Origin: Kitasatospora cinereorecta
GTDB taxonomy: Bacteria > Actinomycetota > Actinomycetes > Streptomycetales > Streptomycetaceae
Assembly: GCF_024172095.1 (NCBI RefSeq)
Contig: NZ_JAMZDX010000003.1
Location: 310,001 to 374,000, forward strand
Direction of reading: 5' to 3'
DNA length: 64,000 nt
Numbering within the stretch: the stretch's first letter is position 1; the number at the start of each line of letters is the position of its first letter. Of the stretch, positions 29,901-38,200 are shown in pieces. The position numbers were made by a program, and so were the translations under genes. The notes below the pieces were generated by a model. The model saw only the letters and a program-made list of their open reading frames with translations. It ran no database searches and was not told where the DNA came from.

Positions 29901-30519
29901 AGATCGGCTCGGAGAGCACGTCCACCCGACGGGCGAGGTAGTGGTGCGGGACGCTCACCGGGGCGTCCTCGTACAGGATGCCCTCGGGGTACAGGACGCC
30001 GGCGCGGTCGAAGAACTCGCGGCGGTAGACCTTGTTCCAGGCGGTGCGGTCGGTCACCAGCGCGGGGATCTCGGTGATGTGCGTCCGCAGTCGGGTCTCC
30101 TTGAACGGCTTCTTGTGGCCGCCCGAGGGGTAGTAGCCGACCGCGCGGAACCGCAGCACGTTGCCGGTGCAGAAGTCGGAGCCGGTCTTGTCGAGGGTGC
30201 CGATCATCAGCTCGTACGCGCTGGGCGGCAGGGTGTCGTCGGAGTCGACGAACGCCAGGAACTCGGTGCCCTCGGCGATGTGCCGCCACCCGGTGTTGCG
30301 GGCGGCGCCGAGGCCCTGGTTCTCCTGCTTCACCAGGCGGAAGCGGGAGTCCTTGGCGGCGTACGCCTCCGCGATGGCGGCGCTGGAGTCCTTCGAGCCG
30401 TCGTCGACCATGACGCACTCGAAGTCGTCGAAGGTCTGCGCGGCGAGGGAGTCCAGGCATTCCTCGAGGTAGCGCTCGACGTTGTAGATCGGGACGACGA
30501 TGGAGAGGCGGGGGGCCAT
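26938..30519 (-). CDS. two-domain GT2 glycosyltransferase / CDP-glycerol glycerophosphotransferase (TagF-like)
   Basis: It has 1,193 residues from MAPRLSIVVPIYNVERYLEE; an ATG seven codons upstream (30540) is possible. The GT2 domain (about 4-330) has VMVDDGSKDSS and the metal-binding FVDSDDTLPPS (Asp92-Asp95). A middle region of beta-sandwich-like composition (about 400-780) is unassigned. The C-terminal part (about 800-1180) is a CDP-glycerol phosphotransferase domain: VVVQTWHGTPLKQIG, VLYAPTFRED and VLVTDYNSAMFDFANTG. The latter enzymes polymerise glycerol- or ribitol-phosphate wall teichoic acids at the inner membrane face; the N-terminal domain would add a sugar. A wall polymer polymerase is therefore likely. 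It is divergent from a second GT2 gene. Confidence 0.9.
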   Translation of the reverse strand: MAPRLSIVVPIYNVERYLEECLDSLAAQTFDDFECVMVDDGSKDSSAAIAEAYAAKDSRFRLVKQENQGLGAARNTGWRHIAEGTEFLAFVDSDDTLPPSAYELMIGTLDKTGSDFCTGNVLRFRAVGYYPSGGHKKPFKETRLRTHITEIPALVTDRTAWNKVYRREFFDRAGVLYPEGILYEDAPVSVPHHYLARRVDVLSEPIYHWREREVGEMSITQMKTNPKGVIDRVKSMELVRAWMLEQTDPKFRKYLRSYDENNLVEEIPMFFNSVLEGDPAYNAGYQESVTRLLRAIGPEQVRKLRAPLRLKYHLTLQGRMDELIEQLRFEKDSNGAAPARGLLRPYADYPFLRGGRRSVPAELLRLNNALVMRSRLYQAGWEDGKLHLTGHAFPEHLGAENKNDMVKVLVLREARGRRVVMVQTKTMYSPEATASSPHDLYSCDWAGFSAVIDPERLKHRGQWKDGSWRMLVAGMGKGGVYKGRVSGGWSDTAEYPPVHWVDEDVRIVSWLSNDNYVHLRVEQVRARAVKVSAERGTVRIEGLVVSGADLAGAELRMSHVESDRHLAFPLELGVPVGRHVPFTAEVPIAELTAVRRAWDALDPAAEERLRDRWDSALKLTDGTTLPIVVDERAAPSHLDVPLVDPLAEPGAGPRALYSKPSPSGYLQLTDQVLQPVIEEISAARDGDGFVLSGTFPLSGAHRYELVIRHAWREEEHRYPVEIADGRFQTALPAVPTASYAGQVPLYKGTWEVFFRPVGADPESLWPQALLGPSCHGTLPVEVVARGKRIALERRKYDLLSLESHDVLPPEERSGFRQRQQRTAFPQTQRRPLADAVLYYTGKRSRYAGSPRAVHEELVRRGAPLRHLWASDDLQADLPQTAEAVRRWSPEWYEALATAKYVVTSTHLPPFFTRRPGQVVVQTWHGTPLKQIGHDFEKVWFTDSEYLEHLVQEVPHWSLLVSPNRVSTPVLRRAFKFEGEILETGYPRNDVLFAADREKTAEQVRERLGLPEGKKVVLYAPTFREDRRRPQDGYQLDLRIDLEAAKAALGEDQVLLIRGHELVCAQVVEAGDGYVWDVTSYPDMADLLLVADVLVTDYNSAMFDFANTGRPMLFFTYDLEHYRDNLRGFTFDFEAQAPGPLLATSAELVDALGRVEDFTERYADTYAAFREVYCDLDDGQASGRVVDAMLGEQE

Positions 30520-30655
30520 CGGCTGCGCAGGACCTTTCATCAGCGGGCGCGAGCGGCTTGCCCGGTTTGCGAGGAACCGGCCGGATACCAGCCGCGATCC
30601 TACCTCCCGAGTCTTGCTAGTCTGCGCGGGCCAGGCCAGGTCAGGAGAGTGACGA

Positions 30656-31654
30656 ATGCCCCGCTTCAGCGTGATCGTGCCGGTGTACCAGGTGGAGGAG
30701 TACCTCCAGCAGTGCCTCGACTCGGTACTGTCCGAGCCGTACACCGACTACGAACTGATCGCGGTGGACGACCGCTCGCCCGACGGGAGCGGGGTGATCC
30801 TGGACAAGGCCGCCGCCGCCGACCCGCGGGTCACCGTGCTCCACCTGGAGAACAACGTCGGCCTCGGCCGGGCCCGCAACGCCGGCCTCGAGGTCGCCAC
30901 CGGCGAGTACGTGCTCTTCCTGGACAGCGACGACACCCTCACCCCGGGCCTGCTCGCCGACCTCGACGCCCGGCTGCGCGCCACCGGCGACCCGGACATC
31001 GCGATCTACGACTACGCCCGCACCTACTGGGACGGCCGGGTCGTCCGCTCCGCCTCCGCCGGCATCTTCGGCCGGCCCGGACCGGACGCCTTCGCCCTGG
31101 ACGAGCGCCCCGAGGTGCTCGACATCCTCATGGTGGTGTGGAACAAGGCCTACAAGCGCGAGTTCGTCGACGCCCAGGGACTGGTCTTCCCGGCCGGCTA
31201 CTACGAGGACACCCCCTGGACCTTCCCGGCGCTGCTCGCCGCCGACCGGATCACCCTGCTCGACCAGGTCGGACTCCACTACCGCCAGCGCCGCGAGGGC
31301 GGCAACATCCTCGCCACCCCCAGCCGCAAGCACTTCGACATCTTCGACCAGTACGACCTGGTCTTCGCCTTCCTCGACCGGCGCCCCGACCTCGACCGCT
31401 GGCGCCCCGAGATCTACGGCCGGATGCTGCGCCACCTGCTCACCATCGTCACCAAGCCCGACCGGGTGCCGCCCGCCGACCGCCGCGAGTTCTTCCGCCG
31501 CGCCGCCGCGCACTGCGCCCGGCTGCGGCCCGCCGACTACCGCGCACCCGGCGGATCCATCGGCCTGCGCACCGAACTCCTCAGCCGCGGCCACTGGTTC
31601 GCCTTCCAGGGAGCCCGCGCCGCAGCCCGCGCCCGGCGGATGATCAAGCGCTGA
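30656..31654 (+). CDS. GT2 family glycosyltransferase
   Basis: It has 332 residues, with AGGAGAG 6 nt before the ATG. The GT-A domain opens MPRFSVIVPVYQVEEYL, with AVDDRSPDGS (37-46) and the metal-binding LFLDSDDTLTPG (Asp90-Asp93). A WNKAYKREFV segment, about 170, corresponds to WNKVYRREFF in the neighbouring two-domain enzyme, showing the two are related. No membrane segment is evident. It probably adds a sugar to a wall polymer intermediate made by the divergent TagF-like protein; donor and acceptor are not predictable. The two genes share a 136-bp promoter region. Confidence 0.88.
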   Translation: MPRFSVIVPVYQVEEYLQQCLDSVLSEPYTDYELIAVDDRSPDGSGVILDKAAAADPRVTVLHLENNVGLGRARNAGLEVATGEYVLFLDSDDTLTPGLLADLDARLRATGDPDIAIYDYARTYWDGRVVRSASAGIFGRPGPDAFALDERPEVLDILMVVWNKAYKREFVDAQGLVFPAGYYEDTPWTFPALLAADRITLLDQVGLHYRQRREGGNILATPSRKHFDIFDQYDLVFAFLDRRPDLDRWRPEIYGRMLRHLLTIVTKPDRVPPADRREFFRRAAAHCARLRPADYRAPGGSIGLRTELLSRGHWFAFQGARAAARARRMIKR

Positions 31655-31703
31655 CCCGCCCGCCCCGGCCGCGCGCCGCCCCGGCCGGGCGGGCGCGGCA
31701 CGG

Positions 31704-31709
31704 TATACA
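31704..31709 (+). promoter_or_regulatory. -10 box of leaderless YihY-family gene promoter
   Basis: TATACA lies 6 nt before the GTG at 31716 with no ribosome site between, a clear leaderless arrangement. Confidence 0.55.
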
Positions 31710-31715
31710 CCGACC

Positions 31716-32633
31716 GTGGAGTTCCTCACCAAACTGCCGGTGATCGGCCCCCTGGCCGCCCGCGTGCTGCGCAGCCGCCCGTACCGCACCTACGTCCACT
31801 TCACCGACGTCAAGGGCAACCGGCTGGCCGGCGCGGTCACCTTCTTCGGCTTCCTCGCCCTCTTCCCGCTGCTCACCGTCGCCCTGGCGATCGCGGTGGC
31901 GGTGCTCAGCGACTCCCGGGTCGCCGAGCTGCAGAAGAAGATCTCCGAGCAGGTGCCGGGCCTGTCCGACCGGCTCGACCTGCCCGGCCTGGTCGCCAAC
32001 GCCGGCACCGTCGGCCTGGTCAGCGGCGTGCTGCTGCTGCTCTCCGGCCTCGGCTGGGTGGACACCCTGCGCGGCTCGGTGCGCGACGTGTGGCGCCTGC
32101 CCGACGAGGGCGGCAACCCGGTCCTGGTGAAGGGCAAGGACTGCCTGGTCCTGCTCGGCCTCGGCGTGGTCTGCCTGTTCTCGCTCGCCCTGTCCGCCAC
32201 CGCCACCACCCTGGCCCACCGGGTCGCCGACGCGATCGGCCTGCACGGCGGCGCCGGCCGCTGGCTGCTGTCCGCGATCGGCTTCCTCATCGCCGTCGGC
32301 GCCGACCTGCTGCTCTTCGCCTACCTGCTGGCCCCCTTCCCGCGGATCACCGACCAGCGCCGCCGCGACCTGGCCCAGGGGGCGCTGATCGGCGCCGTCG
32401 GCTTCGAGCTGCTCAAGGTGCTGCTCTCCTCGTACCTCGGCTCGGTTGCCGGCCGGAGCCTGTACGGCGCCTTCGGCGTCCCGGTCGCACTGCTCCTCTG
32501 GATGAACTTCGTCACCCGTTTGCTGCTCTTCTGCGCCTCCTGGACAGCCCTCGCCGATCCGGCCGCCGCCCGTCTGCGCGCCGCCGAGCAGGCCGACCGG
32601 GCCCGCGCCGCGGCCACCGAGGACATCGGCTGA
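31716..32633 (+). CDS. YihY/BrkB family inner-membrane protein
   Basis: It has 305 residues, GTG start. About six membrane segments include GAVTFFGFLALFPLLTVAL (about 39-57), LVSGVLLLLSGLGWVDTLR (about 101-119) and the C-terminal FGVPVALLLWMNFVTRLLL (about 248-266). The conserved YGAFGVPVALLLW pattern is diagnostic for YihY (formerly, and wrongly, RNase BN). A charged cytosolic tail ends the protein. Function is unresolved in the family. Together with the methyltransferase, wall transferases and carboxypeptidase around it, an envelope role is plausible. Confidence 0.9.
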   Translation: MEFLTKLPVIGPLAARVLRSRPYRTYVHFTDVKGNRLAGAVTFFGFLALFPLLTVALAIAVAVLSDSRVAELQKKISEQVPGLSDRLDLPGLVANAGTVGLVSGVLLLLSGLGWVDTLRGSVRDVWRLPDEGGNPVLVKGKDCLVLLGLGVVCLFSLALSATATTLAHRVADAIGLHGGAGRWLLSAIGFLIAVGADLLLFAYLLAPFPRITDQRRRDLAQGALIGAVGFELLKVLLSSYLGSVAGRSLYGAFGVPVALLLWMNFVTRLLLFCASWTALADPAAARLRAAEQADRARAAATEDIG

Positions 32634-32661
32634 TCCACTGTCGGTCGCCGGAACCAGTGGC

Positions 32662-32667
32662 TATGAT
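32662..32667 (+). promoter_or_regulatory. -10 box upstream of methyltransferase gene
   Basis: TATGAT, a near-consensus -10, 30 bp before the GTG at 32698; a GGAGG ribosome site follows, so this message has a short leader. Confidence 0.5.
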
Positions 32668-32697
32668 CCCCGTCACAGTGACCCTGGAGGCCGTACC

Positions 32698-33564
32698 GTG
32701 TCCGACTCCGCACCTTCTGCACCGGTAACGCCCGACGACGTGCCCGGGTGGTTCTTCCCGGTCGACCAGGCGGCCTTCGCCTGGTTCCTCAGTCGGCAGA
32801 CCGACGCCGGTACCACCGGCGATCTGCTCGAACTGGGCGCCTACCTCGGGCGCAGCGCCATCCTGCTCGGCGACCACCTTCAGCCGGGCGAGAGCTTCAC
32901 CGTCTGCGACCTCTTCGACTCCGAGGCGCCGGACTCCGAGAACTCCGCCGAGATGGCGATGTCCTACCGGGACTCCCTGACCCGCCGGGCGTTCGAGGCC
33001 AACTACCTGGCCTTCCACCCGCAGCTGCCCACCGTGATCCAGGCCCCCACCTCGGTCCTGGCCGACGGCCGGATCCGCACCGGCAGCTGCCGCTTCGTCC
33101 ACGTGGACGCGTCGCACCTGTACGAGCACGTGGCGGGCGACATCCAGGTCGCCCGGGACGCGCTCGCCAAGGAGGGCCTGGTGGCCCTCGACGACTACCG
33201 CTCCCCGCACACCCCCGGCGTCTCCGCCGCGGTCTGGGAGGCCGTCTTCGACCACGGCCTCAAGCCGGTGCTGCTGACCCCGGAGAAGTTCTACGGCACC
33301 TGGGGCGACGCGGACGCGCTCACCCGGGTGCTGCTGGAGCGGGACTGGCGCGGCGAGGGCTTCCGGATGGACGAGGAGCTGATCGCCGGGCAGGTCTGCC
33401 ACCGGCTGGCCAAGGACCCGGCGCCGGCCCCCGGCCCGGCGCCGCGGTCCGCCGCCCCGCAGCGCTCGGCCGCCCGCCGGCTCGCCCTGGACGTCCTGCC
33501 CCCGTTCGCCACCCGGGCCACCCGCCGCGCGCTGCGGGCCGCCCGCGCCCGCCGCAGCCACTGA
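32698..33564 (+). CDS. class I SAM-dependent methyltransferase
   Basis: It has 288 residues, GTG start with GGAGG 7 nt upstream. Rossmann motif I is LLELGAYLGRSAILL (43-57), the acidic residue of motif II is in FTVCDLFDSE, and a further motif is FVHVDASHLYEHVAGD. The pattern fits Methyltransf_24-type enzymes often found with glycan biosynthesis. The last 50 residues are Pro/Ala/Arg-rich and disordered, possibly a membrane-associating basic tail. The gene lies among wall-polymer genes, so a sugar or polyol O-methyltransferase is plausible but unproven. Confidence 0.82.
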   Translation: MSDSAPSAPVTPDDVPGWFFPVDQAAFAWFLSRQTDAGTTGDLLELGAYLGRSAILLGDHLQPGESFTVCDLFDSEAPDSENSAEMAMSYRDSLTRRAFEANYLAFHPQLPTVIQAPTSVLADGRIRTGSCRFVHVDASHLYEHVAGDIQVARDALAKEGLVALDDYRSPHTPGVSAAVWEAVFDHGLKPVLLTPEKFYGTWGDADALTRVLLERDWRGEGFRMDEELIAGQVCHRLAKDPAPAPGPAPRSAAPQRSAARRLALDVLPPFATRATRRALRAARARRSH

Positions 33565-33590
33565 GCGCCCCCCGGCGTCCGCCGCCGCGC

Positions 33591-34826
33591 TCAGCGGCGG
33601 CGGATCGCCGTGGCGCCCGGCAGGTGCGGTCCCATCACGGCCGCACCGGCCAGCAGGGCGCGGGCCCTGCGCCGGCGTCGGCGGATCGCCCGCAGCCGCA
33701 GCGCCACCACCGCGGCGAACAGCGAGCCGAGGGCGGCCAGCGTCCAGGTGAGCACCCCCACCCAGGCCGTGGCGGCGGTGGCGCCGGTCGGTACGGCCTG
33801 CGGCACTCCGGGCAGCCTGGCCGCTGCGGGGGCAGCGGCCGCGGGCGGGGCGAGGTCCTCGGCCAGCGTGCCGACCGGGGCGACCTTCCCGGCGGCGGCG
33901 AAGCCCCAGTCGAGCAGCGCCGCGGTCTCGTCGTAGACCCCCGGGCTGGTCTCGGTGTGCATCACGGTCACCAGCAGGGTCCGGCCGCCGCGCTCGGCCG
34001 CGCCGGTGAAGGTCGCGCCGGCGTTGGTGGTGTAGCCGTTCTTCACCCCGATCAGCCCCGGGTACTTGCCGAGCAGCCGGTCGGTGTTGGCGATGCCGAA
34101 GCTGCCGCGCTGCCCGGTGGTCTTGTCGACCGCGCCCGGGAACTGCGCGGTGCGGGTGGCGCAGTAGGCGCGGAAGTCCGGGTTCTTCAGCCCGGCCCGG
34201 GCGAACAGTGTGAGGTCGTACGCCGAGGAGAGCTGCCCGTCCTCGTCGTAGCCGTCCGGGGTGACCACGTGGGTGTCGTCGGCCTGCAACTGCTCGGCGC
34301 GGGTCTGCATGTCGGCGACGGTGCGGTCCACGCCGCCGTTCATGTGGGCGAGCACGTGCACCGCGTCGTTCCCCGAGCTGAGGAAGACCCCGCGCCACAG
34401 GTCCTCGACCCGGTAGTCCTGGTCCTCTTTGATGCCGACTAGGCTGGAGCCCGCGCCCATGCCGGCCAGCTCGGCGGTGGTGACGTGGTGGACCGTGCTC
34501 TTGTCGAGCCGCGGCAGCACGGTGTCGGCGAACAGCATCTTGAGGGTGGAGGCGGGCGGCAGCCGGTCGTGCGCGTTGAACGCCGCCAGCACCTCGCCGG
34601 TACCGGCGTCGGCCACCAGCCAGGAGCGGCCGGTGAGATTGCCCGGCAGGGCGGGCGCGCCCGACCGCGGGGAGACCTGGACACCCGCCGCGGAGAGCCG
34701 CGCCCCGCCGATCGTGGTGCGGCCCGGTGGGGGAGCGTCCTGCGGCCGCGCGGCGGCGGGGCCCGCGGCGAGCAGGCCGACGGTGAGGGCGATCGAGCTG
34801 TACCCGATCCGACGGATTATCTGCAT
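33591..34826 (-). CDS. D-alanyl-D-alanine carboxypeptidase (class C-type low-mass PBP)
   Basis: It has 411 residues. An N-terminal signal segment (about 7-26) ends at AAGPAAA. The serine-peptidase S11 motifs are present: SxxK as STLK (Ser93, Lys96), SGN (Ser151-Asn153) and KNG (Lys262-Gly264) in place of the usual KTG. A Pro/Ala linker and a C-terminal membrane segment (about 350-380, VGVLTWTLAALGSLFAAVV) with a very basic tail anchor it to the outer face. It trims the terminal D-Ala of peptidoglycan stem peptides. Convergent with the methyltransferase gene, divergent from the SCO4848-type gene, the usual streptomycete pairing. Confidence 0.93.
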   Translation of the reverse strand: MQIIRRIGYSSIALTVGLLAAGPAAARPQDAPPPGRTTIGGARLSAAGVQVSPRSGAPALPGNLTGRSWLVADAGTGEVLAAFNAHDRLPPASTLKMLFADTVLPRLDKSTVHHVTTAELAGMGAGSSLVGIKEDQDYRVEDLWRGVFLSSGNDAVHVLAHMNGGVDRTVADMQTRAEQLQADDTHVVTPDGYDEDGQLSSAYDLTLFARAGLKNPDFRAYCATRTAQFPGAVDKTTGQRGSFGIANTDRLLGKYPGLIGVKNGYTTNAGATFTGAAERGGRTLLVTVMHTETSPGVYDETAALLDWGFAAAGKVAPVGTLAEDLAPPAAAAPAAARLPGVPQAVPTGATAATAWVGVLTWTLAALGSLFAAVVALRLRAIRRRRRRARALLAGAAVMGPHLPGATAIRRR

Positions 34827-34832
34827 TTTCGG

Positions 34833-34838
34833 ACGGTA
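34833..34838 (-). promoter_or_regulatory. -10 box of leaderless carboxypeptidase promoter
   Basis: TACCGT on the minus strand, 6 nt before the ATG at 34826, without a ribosome site. Confidence 0.4.
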
Positions 34839-34933
34839 CCCGCACCATCGCGTCAGGCACGGCAGGGCCGGAGGTGTCCTTCGACCGTGTACCCGCCGCT
34901 GGTCCGTCCGGCCCAGTCGGCATACTGGGGGCC

Positions 34934-35179
34934 ATGAAGCTCAGCCGCACCCTGTCCTGGTTCCTCACCGCGTTCGGCGTCTGGTCGCTGTTCATCTGGA
35001 CGACCTTCGTGAAGAACCTCTGGAAGGACTCCGGCGGCCAGGCCTTCGTGGGCGGCGACCACTCCCAGCCCACCGCCTTCTTCTGGGTCCACCTGCTGCT
35101 GGCGATCACCTCGCTCGCGCTCGGCGTCGCCATCGGCGCCATCGGCGTCCGCGGCCTGCGGGCGCTGAAGCGCGCCTGA
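34934..35179 (+). CDS. SCO4848-family small membrane protein
   Basis: It has 81 residues from MKLSRTLSWFLTAFGVW; a CATACT -10-like box lies 7 nt before the ATG, suggesting a leaderless transcript and arguing against the upstream in-frame start. Two membrane segments (about 7-24 and 50-70) flank a loop with the conserved WTTFVKNLWKD and HSQPTAFFWVHL. The family is restricted to actinobacteria and sits beside the D-Ala-D-Ala carboxypeptidase gene. No function has been shown. A 20-bp terminator follows. Confidence 0.85.
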   Translation: MKLSRTLSWFLTAFGVWSLFIWTTFVKNLWKDSGGQAFVGGDHSQPTAFFWVHLLLAITSLALGVAIGAIGVRGLRALKRA

Positions 35180-35206
35180 CACCCGTCCGTGAACGGCCGT
35201 GAACGG

Positions 35207-35250
35207 CCGTGAGGCCGGTCTCCCGAGTGTTCGGGAGACCGGCCTCACGG
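35207..35250. terminator. terminator between SCO4848-type gene and secreted lectin-like gene
   Basis: A 20-bp perfect stem beginning CCGTGAGGCCGG with a GTGT loop, bidirectional. Just before it GTGAACGGCC is directly repeated (35189-35198, 35199-35208). Confidence 0.9.
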
Positions 35251-35266
35251 TTGTGCCGCGGTGGGA

Positions 35267-38200
35267 TCAGACCGCCGGGTTCAGGTTCCAGACCTGAGCC
35301 CCGCTGCCGTTGCAGTCCCACAGCTGGAGCCGGGTGCCGTTGGTGGTCGTGGCACCGGGCAGGTCCACGCAGCGGCCGGAGACCGGGTTGAAGATCGACC
35401 CGTCCGCCCGGGGGATGAACTGCTGGGCGCCGTTGGTCGGCGTCCCCCAGCAGGTGTTCCACTGCAGCTGCGTGCCGTTGCCGGTGCCGGCGTTGACCGC
35501 GTCGAGGCAGCCGCCGAACGGCAGCTTGACGGTGCCGTCCGCCTGGAACGTCCACTGCTGGGCGGCGCTGCTGTTGCAGTCCCAGATCTGGACCGCGGTG
35601 CCCGGGGTGGCCACGCCACCGCTCTCGTCCATGCACTTGGCGGTGTTGGCCGCCAGGGCCACGGGGCCGCCGTTGCCGCCCGGGGCGGTCGCGTACGGGT
35701 AGACCGCGACGTCCGCGATGGCGCCCTTGAACGGGTTCTTGGCGGTGCCGCCGTTCCAGTACCGGCCGATGGCCAGCTTGCCCGTCGGGGCGGTGGTGCC
35801 GGTGTGCTTGCCGGTGGCGGCGAGCGCGCCGTTCACCCACAGGGACAGCTGGCCGGTGGTCGAGTCGTAGCTCGCGACCAGCTTGGTCCAGGCGCCCTGC
35901 TGCACCCGGGCCGCGGCGTTCTGCTTGGCGTCGGCGCCGCTCACCGCGGGCGAGGTGGCGTCGTAGCTCCACCCGGAGTCGGCCTTCGAGAGGCCGAAGC
36001 TCCAGGTCGGGGCGCCCGGCGTCCAGCTGCCCGGCCACAGCATGAAGTTGCTGGACTGGGCACCGTCCTGGCCGACCACCACGCCGTCGGCGTTGAGGTC
36101 GTCGACCCGCGCCCAGGCGCTGACGGTGAACGACTTCGTGGTGTCGACCTGGAGGTCCGAGGTCACCTGGCCCATGGCGCCGTTGTTGGCGTTGAAGACC
36201 GCGGCCTTGGTGGGCGCACCGCCCAGGTTGGCGTCGGTGAAGGTGACGTCGCCCGCGATCGTGCCGGTGTTCTTACCGGTCAGGTCGGCGGTGTGGGTGG
36301 TGTCGGTGGTGCTGACCGGACCGTTCAGCGGGTACCGGGCGAGCGGGCCGCGCGGGTCGCCGATGGTGGTGGAGCCACCGAGGCCGGTCACCACGCCCGG
36401 ACGGTTGGTCGGGTCGCCGATGACGCCCTTGGCCAGGACGAGCTTGCCGCCCGAGTTCTGGGCGTACAGGTCCGCCACGCCGTCGCCGTCGAAGTCGCCC
36501 ACCGAGCCGACGGTCGGGTAGGTGAGCGTGTCGAAGCCGGAACCGATGAGGGTGCCCTTGGTCGGGTCGGCCAGGGCGGTGTAGTCGGTGACACCGGCGG
36601 CGTTCTTGGTGATCGGGTAGGAGAAGATCTGCCCGGTCTTGCGGTCACGCGCCCACAGGGTGGCCTGCTTGGCGGTGTAGTTGGTCGAGCCGACCGTCCA
36701 GGCGCTGGTGCCGTTGGCCGGGCCGGGGCCGATCAGGTCGTACCCGTCACCGCCGACGGCGGCGTCCCACGGCAGGTTCGAGACCTGGGTCTCGGTCTTC
36801 TTCAGCAGCACGACGTTGTTCCCGCCCGGCGGGATCATCCAGAGCGCGCCCTTGATGACCACGGCCAGCGAGGTCCGGCTGAGCGGCGCGGAGGTGGTCT
36901 CACCGTCGGGGGTGCCGATGGCGAGGACCTGGCTCACCTGCGACCAGTCCATGCCGACGCCGGACGGGCAGTTGCCCGGGTTGCCCGGGGCCACCGGCGC
37001 ACCGGCGGTGTCGACGCAGTTCGCCTGGCTCGGGGTCGCGCTCCCGCTCGGGTAGAACGGGGTCCGCTGGGTGTACGTGCCGTGGCCGTCGTTGATGTAG
37101 AGCAGCATCTGGGCCGCACCCGGCTGGTGCACGATCAGGTCGTCGACCGGGGTGCCGCCGCGCAGCGAGGCGCGGTGGGTGATCTGCAGGCCGTTCCAGT
37201 TGCTGATCGGCGAGGTCGCCGACGGGTCCGCGATGGCGCCCGCGTTCACCGGGTCGCTGATGTTCTGGACCACGCGCAGGTTGCCGGCCGGGTCCGGAAC
37301 GGTGATGTCGGGCTTGCCGTCACCGGTCACGTCGCCGAAGACCGGGGAGCTGGCCGGGTTCCACGGCGCGTAGAAGCTGTAGGCGTACGGCTGGCTGTAG
37401 TTGCCGGCCTGGTCCTGGGCCTGGACGTACAGGATGTTGGTGCCCCAGGTGCCCGGGGTGTACTTGTACGTGGCGTTGCCCGAGCCGTCGGGGAGCACCA
37501 CGCCGGCGTCGTTGCAGTGCCAGCCGGTGACCGGGGTCGAGCTGGTGCTGACCCGGAAGCAGGCGAGGCCCGAGGCGTTCAGACCGGGGCTCGGCGCCGG
37601 GTCGGTGCCGCCGAGGGTGAAGGTGCCCTCCTGGTTGGCGTACACCACCGGGTTGGCGGCGGCGGAGCCGGACGGCGGGAACTGCGCCGAGCTGACGCTC
37701 ACGGTCGGCGGCGTGCGGTCGACCCGGAAGTAGCACCAGGTCGAGTCGGGCGAGCCGAGGCCGTTCCAGTACGGGTCGGCGTCGTACGCGTTGGACGTCC
37801 AGCCGAACTGGTGGCCGTCCTTCAGCGTGGCGAAGGGCACGTCCACCGTCGAGGCGGCGTTGTACGAGCCCTGCCACCCGGTCCGACCCGACCAGCCGTT
37901 GTTGCTGTCGTTGTCGTCCCACATCCGGAAGTTGGTCCACAGGCCCAGGCCTGCCGGGGACCAGCTGCTCGACGTCAGCGAGACGCTCTGGTTCGCACCG
38001 ATCCACGCCGGGTTGTCCCACGGGTGCTGACCACCGGTGTTGCAGTCGTAGCCGGCCGGCTTGCCCTTGCCGTCGGAGTTGGCGAAGCCCGAACCCGGGC
38101 TGGTCCGCGGCCACCAGATGCTCGGCTGCAGGTCGTAGTTGGTGGTGATGTGCGGGTTGTTGGTGATGTGCTTGCGGTAGTACATGTTGTTCTCGTCGTC

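Noticed and set aside
35189..35216. Repeats GTGAACGGCC as a CRISPR-like or attachment site
   Set aside because: Only two adjacent 10-bp copies with no spacers and no integrase nearby; they merge into the terminator stem.
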